The notes below the pieces were generated by a model, which saw nothing but the letters and a program-made list of their open reading frames with translations, had not been told where the DNA came from and did not search any database. Made by a program: the position numbers and the translations under genes. Source: Selenomonas bovis DSM 23594 (GTDB taxonomy: Bacteria; Bacillota; Negativicutes; Selenomonadales; Selenomonadaceae). From it: a DNA stretch of 64,000 bases. Position 1 is the first letter of the stretch; each line of letters begins with the position of its first letter. The DNA is taken from assembly GCF_000381005.1 (NCBI RefSeq), contig NZ_KB908390.1:1-64000 (forward strand), given 5' to 3'. Below, piece by piece: positions 60,500 through 64,000 of this stretch.

Positions 60500-61432
60500 A
60501 TGCTGACAAAGGAACAGATGTTTCAGGAACTGAATGAGAAAACGTTCAATCCGATGAACGATGTCGCGTTCAAATTTATCTTTGGCAAGGAAGAACGCAA
60601 GAATATCACGCTCGATTTCCTCGACGCATTTCTCTATGAGCGGCTCGAGCACCATATCACAGGCATCACCTACAAGAACACGGAGCTCGTGCCGCTGGCG
60701 GAGGACGGAAAGCTCACGCGGCTGGATGTTCGCTGTGACCTCAGCTCCGGCGAACAGGTCGATGTCGAGGTGCAGGTGCTGAACCTGAAAAATATGCGCC
60801 GCCGTACGCTCTACTATTGGGCGCAGATGTATCTGTTCTCGCTCGCGCGGGGGCAGACGTACCGGGATTTGAAACCGGCCATCACCATCAACATCCTGGC
60901 CTTCGAGCTGCTGCCGCAGAAAGCGCCGCTGGCCATGTACACGATCATGAATCCAGAGACGGGCGATGAGCTGAACAAGGATCTCTCGCTCTTTTTCGTG
61001 GAGATTCCGAAATTCGCCCGGGAACCGAAGAAGAAAATCAGCGAGATGACGAAGATGGAACGTTGGATGGCCTATTTTGCCAACCAACTCGACGATCACG
61101 AAAGGGAGGAACTTGCCATGAGTGATGCAGCCATCAGCGGCGCGATGGACGCCGCACGCGTGTTCCTAGCCGACGATGACGAGCGCTGGAACTACATCAA
61201 CCGCCAGATGGCCATCCTCGACTACAACTCCGGGATAAAGGATTCGCGCGAGGAAGGCCGGAGAGAAGGCCGGAGAGAAGGGATCGGCATCGGCAGGGTC
61301 GGGATGCTCGCGGAGCTTGTGCGGGACGGGGTCTTGACGCTGGGGCAGGCTGCCGAGAAGGCGGGGATGAGGGAGAAAGACTTCCGGAAGGCGATGGAAA
61401 ATCCAGAAATGTCGAACGAAGATACTCCATGA
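60500..61432 (+). CDS. Rpn-family PD-(D/E)XK nuclease with internal start
   Basis: The 310-aa protein belongs to the Rpn (recombination-promoting nuclease / putative transposase) family. The N-terminal part has NPMNDVAFKFIFG and the nuclease core Asp76 (LDVRCD) and Glu90-x-Gln92 (VDVEVQVLN). The tail has repeated EEGRREGRREG and GMLAELVRDGVLTLGQAAEKAGM. AGAGGAGG precedes ATG 60500. Inside, AAAGGGAGG at 61101-61109 stands eight bases before an in-frame ATG at 61118. Rpn genes of E. coli encode such internal C-terminal proteins that inhibit the nuclease. The C-terminal third is duplicated downstream. Confidence 0.88.
   Translation: MLTKEQMFQELNEKTFNPMNDVAFKFIFGKEERKNITLDFLDAFLYERLEHHITGITYKNTELVPLAEDGKLTRLDVRCDLSSGEQVDVEVQVLNLKNMRRRTLYYWAQMYLFSLARGQTYRDLKPAITINILAFELLPQKAPLAMYTIMNPETGDELNKDLSLFFVEIPKFAREPKKKISEMTKMERWMAYFANQLDDHEREELAMSDAAISGAMDAARVFLADDDERWNYINRQMAILDYNSGIKDSREEGRREGRREGIGIGRVGMLAELVRDGVLTLGQAAEKAGMREKDFRKAMENPEMSNEDTP
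61000..61432 (+). repeat. direct repeat unit 1 (Rpn C-terminal region)
   Basis: The segment starting GGAGATTCCGAAATTCGCCC is repeated at 61501 with few differences; the second unit has about 12 extra bases in the charged EEGxxEG stretch. Confidence 0.85.
61118..61432 (+). CDS. intragenic small protein, candidate Rpn antitoxin
   Basis: Translation from ATG 61118 would give the last 104 residues of the Rpn protein (MSDAAISGAMDAARVFLADD onward). The internal AAAGGGAGG with eight-base spacing is as good as any start in this window, and it recurs before the equivalent ATG in the duplicated copy. In E. coli, small proteins made this way from rpn genes block the full-length nuclease; the role here is inferred. 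Confidence 0.55.
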   Translation: MSDAAISGAMDAARVFLADDDERWNYINRQMAILDYNSGIKDSREEGRREGRREGIGIGRVGMLAELVRDGVLTLGQAAEKAGMREKDFRKAMENPEMSNEDTP

Positions 61433-61500
61433 GCCCCCTGTCAAGTCTCCATAGATGCGGACAGGGAAGAGCTGTGTGATTTACCCGGAAAAGTACATGG

Positions 61501-61945
61501 GGAGATTCCGAAATTCGCCCGGGAACCGAAGAAGAAAATCAGCGAGATGACGAAGATGGAACGTTGGATGGCATATTTCGCCAACCAACTTGACGATCAC
61601 GAAAGGGAGGAGCTTGCCATGAGTGATGCAGCCATCAGCGGCGCGATGGACGCCGCACGCGTGTTCCTTGCCGACGATGACGAGCGCTGGAATTACATCA
61701 ACCGCCAGATGGCCATCCTCGACTACAACTCCGGGATAAAGGATTCGCGCGAGGAAGGCCTGAAAGAAGGTCGGAGAGAAGGCCGGAGAGAAGGGATCGA
61801 CATTGGAAGGGTCGGGATGCTCGCGGAGCTTGTGCGGGACGGGATCTTGACGCTGGGGCAGGCGGCCGAAAAGGTGGGAATGCCGGAGAAAGAGTTCCAG
61901 AAGGCGATGGAAAAGCCCGAGATGTCGAACGAAGAAACGCCGTGA
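61501..61945 (+). repeat. direct repeat unit 2 (duplicated Rpn C-terminal region)
   Basis: This copy of unit 1 lacks the nuclease core. The reading frame is open from just after the Rpn TGA stop (61430-61432) through the end of this unit, so only that single stop separates the two. Confidence 0.85.
61619..61945 (+). CDS. free-standing copy of the Rpn C-terminal domain, candidate antitoxin
   Basis: The ATG at 61619 has AAAGGGAGG upstream, the same site as inside the full Rpn gene, and encodes 108 residues almost identical to the Rpn tail, with changes such as REGIDIGRVG and PEKEFQKAMEKPEMSNEETP. A longer start at 61547 (MTKMERWMAYF) is possible and would give 132 residues. Without nuclease residues, it could bind or inhibit the adjacent Rpn. 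Transcription is probably from the rpn promoter. Confidence 0.6.
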   Translation: MSDAAISGAMDAARVFLADDDERWNYINRQMAILDYNSGIKDSREEGLKEGRREGRREGIDIGRVGMLAELVRDGILTLGQAAEKVGMPEKEFQKAMEKPEMSNEETP

Positions 61946-61950
61946 AAGAA

Positions 61951-62122
61951 CGCAGATGGAGCGTTGGATGGCGTGGCTTGCCAACCGACTCGACGGCCGT
62001 GAATGTTGGGAGCTGATCGCACGTGATGTCGTGCCGCCGCAGATGAAAGGGAGAGTCTTGCCATGGGTGACGCAGTCGTGCTCCAAAATAAAAATTTGCG
62101 AATCACACGGAAAACCACTTAA
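61951..62122 (+). pseudogene. third, decayed copy of the Rpn C-terminal module
   Basis: Translated pieces match QMERWMAWLANRLDGRE of the module. The start region AAAGGGAGAG then CTTGCC and ATG (62063) with GGTGACGCAG is still recognisable, but after 19 codons the frame stops at TAA 62120. The coding sequence in between is shifted and shortened. The stop lies inside the flagellin promoter. Confidence 0.6.
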
Positions 62123-62149
62123 GTTCCGCGCGAGGCTCTCGATATATAG
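62119..62149 (+). promoter_or_regulatory. sigma-28-like promoter of the second flagellin
   Basis: TTAAGTTCC, 12 bases, then CGATATATAG. Spacing between AAGTTC and CGAT equals that of the FliA consensus. Expected start near 62155, giving a leader of about 175 nt. Confidence 0.7.
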
Positions 62150-62154
62150 AGTGT

Positions 62155-62327
62155 AAGGCAAAGATCATAAGCAGGAACACCCGGTCAGCTAGCAGCCGGG
62201 GCGGTAGCCTGCCTGGGATTTTGGAGCTGCTGATGCCTTGTTCTTTGTAGTAGCGGTTCCAGGAGTTAGTATCGGTCACGGATGGCCGTTACTCCATATT
62301 TACTGATTTATCAGGGAGGAATTTATC
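62155..62327 (+). other. structured flagellin leader with repeated GGA motifs
   Basis: The leader folds as GCAGG, CCCGG ... CCGGG, CCTGC (two nested stems at about 62172-62213). It carries GGA at several places, including CACGGATGG inside a CGG/CCG hairpin and the GGGAGGA ribosome-binding site. This is the layout of CsrA-regulated flagellin messages, an inference only. No known riboswitch pattern was recognised. Confidence 0.4.
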
Positions 62328-63620
62328 ATGGCAATGGTAGTCAAAAACAACATGTCGGCAGTCTCCACGCTGAATACGCTGAACAAGAACTCTTCCGCGC
62401 TCGCCAAGAGCCTGCAGAAGGTCTCCTCCGGCATGAAGATCAACTCCGCAGCAGATGATGCTTCGGGCTACGCTATCTCCGAGCGCATGCGCGTCCAGAT
62501 TCGCGGTCTCGACCAGGCGAACAGCAACACGCAGAACGGCACGAGCATGATGAAGGTCGCTGAGGGCGCTGTCTCCAGCACGGTCGACATCCTCAAGACT
62601 CTCAAGGAGAAGGTCATCAACGCAGCCAACGATTCCAACACGGACAGCGATCGCGCGACGATCCAGAAGGAGCTCGACCAGAGCATCGACCAGATCAACG
62701 ACAACGCGAACGTCACGTTCAACGGCAAGTACCTCGTCGACGGCTCGAAGAACGCTAAGACGGATGGCACCTGCACGGCCCTCACGAACGAGAGCCTCCA
62801 CAGCAGCACGGCATTCACGGATAGCTTTAGTGCACTGAGCGATCGTAACGGCAACAGCCTTAACATCAATAGCCTTGATACGGTTACGATGTCGTGGGTC
62901 AAGGAGGGCGTTACCTGCACGGCTTCTGTTAAGGCTTCGGGTAAACTGAATGATCTGATTAGCAAGGCATCTACTGACTTCGGCACGAGCTCGGTCGACT
63001 CCTACATCGGTAAAGATCTGGCGGGCGATACGGTCGCTACGGCGGACAAAGGCAATGCGCTGACGCTCGTCGCAGCGGGTTCCGGCGTGAGCAAACAGAT
63101 TTCCGGTGTCACGTTCAGCGTTACGAACACGAAGGGCCAGGTACAGAAGAGCGCGAATGCAGTGCTCGACAACTTCTCCGAGTCCATCCGCGCGCAGAAC
63201 AAGTCCGTTGACAACCAGATCACGCTCCAGGTCGGCACGAAGGCGAACCAGAGCATCAAGGTCGGTCTCACGGATATGCGCGCTGAGGCGCTCGGCCTCC
63301 AGAGCAGCTCGGGCCAGACGATCCAGATCGGCACGCAGGGCCAGGCAAATGCCGCCATCAACGTGCTCGACAACGCTGTGCAGAAGGCACTCGATCAGCA
63401 GACGACGATCGGCTCCGTCGAGAGCCGCCTTTCCTACACGAGCAGCAACCTCACGACGGCCAGCGAGAACGTCCAGAGCTCTGAGTCCACGATTCGCGAT
63501 GCGGATATGGCAAAAGAGATGACGGAGTACACGAAGAACAACGTGCTTCTCCAGGCAGCTCAGTCCATGCTCGCACAGGCGAACCAGAGCAGCTCGTCTG
63601 TTCTGAGCTTGCTCCAGTAA
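62328..63620 (+). CDS. flagellin (second copy)
   Basis: The 430-aa filament protein has the conserved ends: NNMSAVSTLNTLNKNSSALAKSLQKVSSGMKINSAADDASGYAISERMRVQIRGLDQA and SRLSYTSSNLTTASENVQSSESTIRDADMAKEMTEYTKNNVLLQAAQSMLAQANQ. The centre is variable. It is closer to standard flagellin than the copy at 25.7 kb and probably the main one, judging by its strong GGGAGGA site, long leader and terminator. A glycosyltransferase gene follows. Confidence 0.94.
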   Translation: MAMVVKNNMSAVSTLNTLNKNSSALAKSLQKVSSGMKINSAADDASGYAISERMRVQIRGLDQANSNTQNGTSMMKVAEGAVSSTVDILKTLKEKVINAANDSNTDSDRATIQKELDQSIDQINDNANVTFNGKYLVDGSKNAKTDGTCTALTNESLHSSTAFTDSFSALSDRNGNSLNINSLDTVTMSWVKEGVTCTASVKASGKLNDLISKASTDFGTSSVDSYIGKDLAGDTVATADKGNALTLVAAGSGVSKQISGVTFSVTNTKGQVQKSANAVLDNFSESIRAQNKSVDNQITLQVGTKANQSIKVGLTDMRAEALGLQSSSGQTIQIGTQGQANAAINVLDNAVQKALDQQTTIGSVESRLSYTSSNLTTASENVQSSESTIRDADMAKEMTEYTKNNVLLQAAQSMLAQANQSSSSVLSLLQ

Positions 63621-63658
63621 TTCCTATCTCGTGGATAGTAGTTACGACAGTAGCTATG

Positions 63659-63688
63659 CCCTCTCCCCTTTATGGGGAGAGGGTTTTT
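63659..63688 (+). terminator. intrinsic terminator after flagellin
   Basis: CCCTCTCCCC pairs with GGGGAGAGGG over five bases, followed by TTTTT. Confidence 0.92.
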
Positions 63689-63739
63689 CTATGTCGTAGC
63701 GAATATGTACATTATGAAGATAAAAGGGAGAGCGTGAAT

Positions 63740-64000
63740 ATGTCAGATGCGCATCTTATCGCTTATATCACCTGTGTGAATGACGAGGCTATGTATGCGG
63801 AATGCCAGCGTGCGCTCGCAGCGCAGGTATTACCCGCGGAGATGGCAGCGGAGCTCGTGCCCATCCGTAGTGCGGAGTCGATGTGTGCGGGGTACAATGC
63901 AGCCCAACGAATGACGCAGGCGAAGTATAAACTATATATCCATCAGGACTGCATCATGCAACGCCCGGATGTAGTGGCTCGCATGCTGGCTGTATTCGAC
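63740..64000 (+). CDS. glycosyltransferase family 2-like protein, N-terminal part (cut by window end)
   Basis: The first 87 residues (MSDAHLIAYITCVNDEAMY onward) match the start of the Glyco_tranf_2_5 type: SAESMCAGYNAAQRMTQAKYKLYIHQDCIM contains the acceptor/nucleotide-binding YxxHQD motif. ATG 63740 lies nine bases after GGGAG. Its place right after flagellin suggests a role in flagellin glycosylation, as in other Selenomonas-type loci (inference). The 3' part is outside the window. Confidence 0.75.
   Translation, partial: MSDAHLIAYITCVNDEAMYAECQRALAAQVLPAEMAAELVPIRSAESMCAGYNAAQRMTQAKYKLYIHQDCIMQRPDVVARMLAVFD

Noticed and set aside
61430-61432. TGA as a selenocysteine codon joining the Rpn tails
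   Set aside because: No obvious selenocysteine insertion hairpin just after the TGA, and the family does not use selenocysteine; ordinary termination is simpler.
62160-62280. riboswitch (such as cyclic-di-GMP type) in the flagellin leader
   Set aside because: Hairpins are present, but the conserved bases of the riboswitch classes I could compare do not appear.
1-64000. CRISPR arrays, tRNA and rRNA genes
   Set aside because: No regularly spaced direct repeats, tRNA T-arm patterns or rRNA segments were noticed in the gaps; a tRNA search program would settle this.

Overview
The window looks like a high-GC chromosome segment from an outer-membrane-bearing Firmicute of the class Negativicutes, most likely a motile Selenomonas-type bacterium. 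Three things point there. A Gram-positive style fatty-acid locus with FapR and FabK (10.5-18.8 kb) sits beside a full outer-membrane toolkit: RND pump, Mla, TolC, TamB, BamA, OmpH/Skp and LpxD. MlaD is fused to a C-terminal domain that looks like a beta-barrel, as described for Veillonella. The beta-lactamase at the left end has the length and motifs of the ACI-1 type known from Negativicutes. No rRNA, tRNA or CRISPR array was seen.

Layout. 1-3.2 kb is an AT-richer accessory patch: the end of an IS3-type element, a small orphan gene, a class A beta-lactamase and an IS4-family element whose transposase carries an early stop. 3.2-9.9 kb has a MATE transporter shortened by an internal deletion, a DUF4127 protein, rsmD, coaD, a coiled-coil protein and larB/larC. 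9.9-20.3 kb is the yceD-rpmF and fapR-plsX-fabH-fabK-fabD-fabG-acpP-fabK2-fabF-rnc block. 20.4-25.6 kb is a MarR regulator divergent from an RND efflux pump. 25.7-28.0 kb holds a flagellin and RNase HI. 28.2-32.7 kb is mlaE-mlaF-mlaD-tolC. 33-47 kb is the envelope-assembly region: tamB, a small sigma factor, bamA, an unknown envelope protein, three OmpH/Skp paralogues, lpxD and an LpxL-like acyltransferase. 47-58 kb has an AAA+ regulator lacking GAFTGA, trmB, ftsW, an OatA-like acyltransferase, a phosphoesterase, an OGT-like glycosyltransferase with a methyltransferase-like neighbour, and a TSUP transporter. 58.4-64 kb has cstA, an Rpn-family nuclease with duplicated C-terminal modules, a second flagellin and the start of a glycosyltransferase.

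How parts work together. The RND pump operon has no outer-membrane channel gene, but the mla operon 2.6 kb away ends in tolC. Both operons start with nearly the same palindrome (TAGTAAA, six bases, TTTACTA), so the MarR protein may control both. Both flagellin genes carry the same sigma-28-like promoter. A TIR-ended intergenic element of about 160 bp recurs in the window and twice supplies the stop codon of the gene before it. The most unusual locus is the Rpn nuclease at 60.5 kb: it has a strong internal ribosome-binding site and start codon, and the region downstream of that start is repeated once intact and once decayed. This resembles a gene-within-a-gene toxin-antitoxin whose antitoxin part has been copied into separate cassettes.
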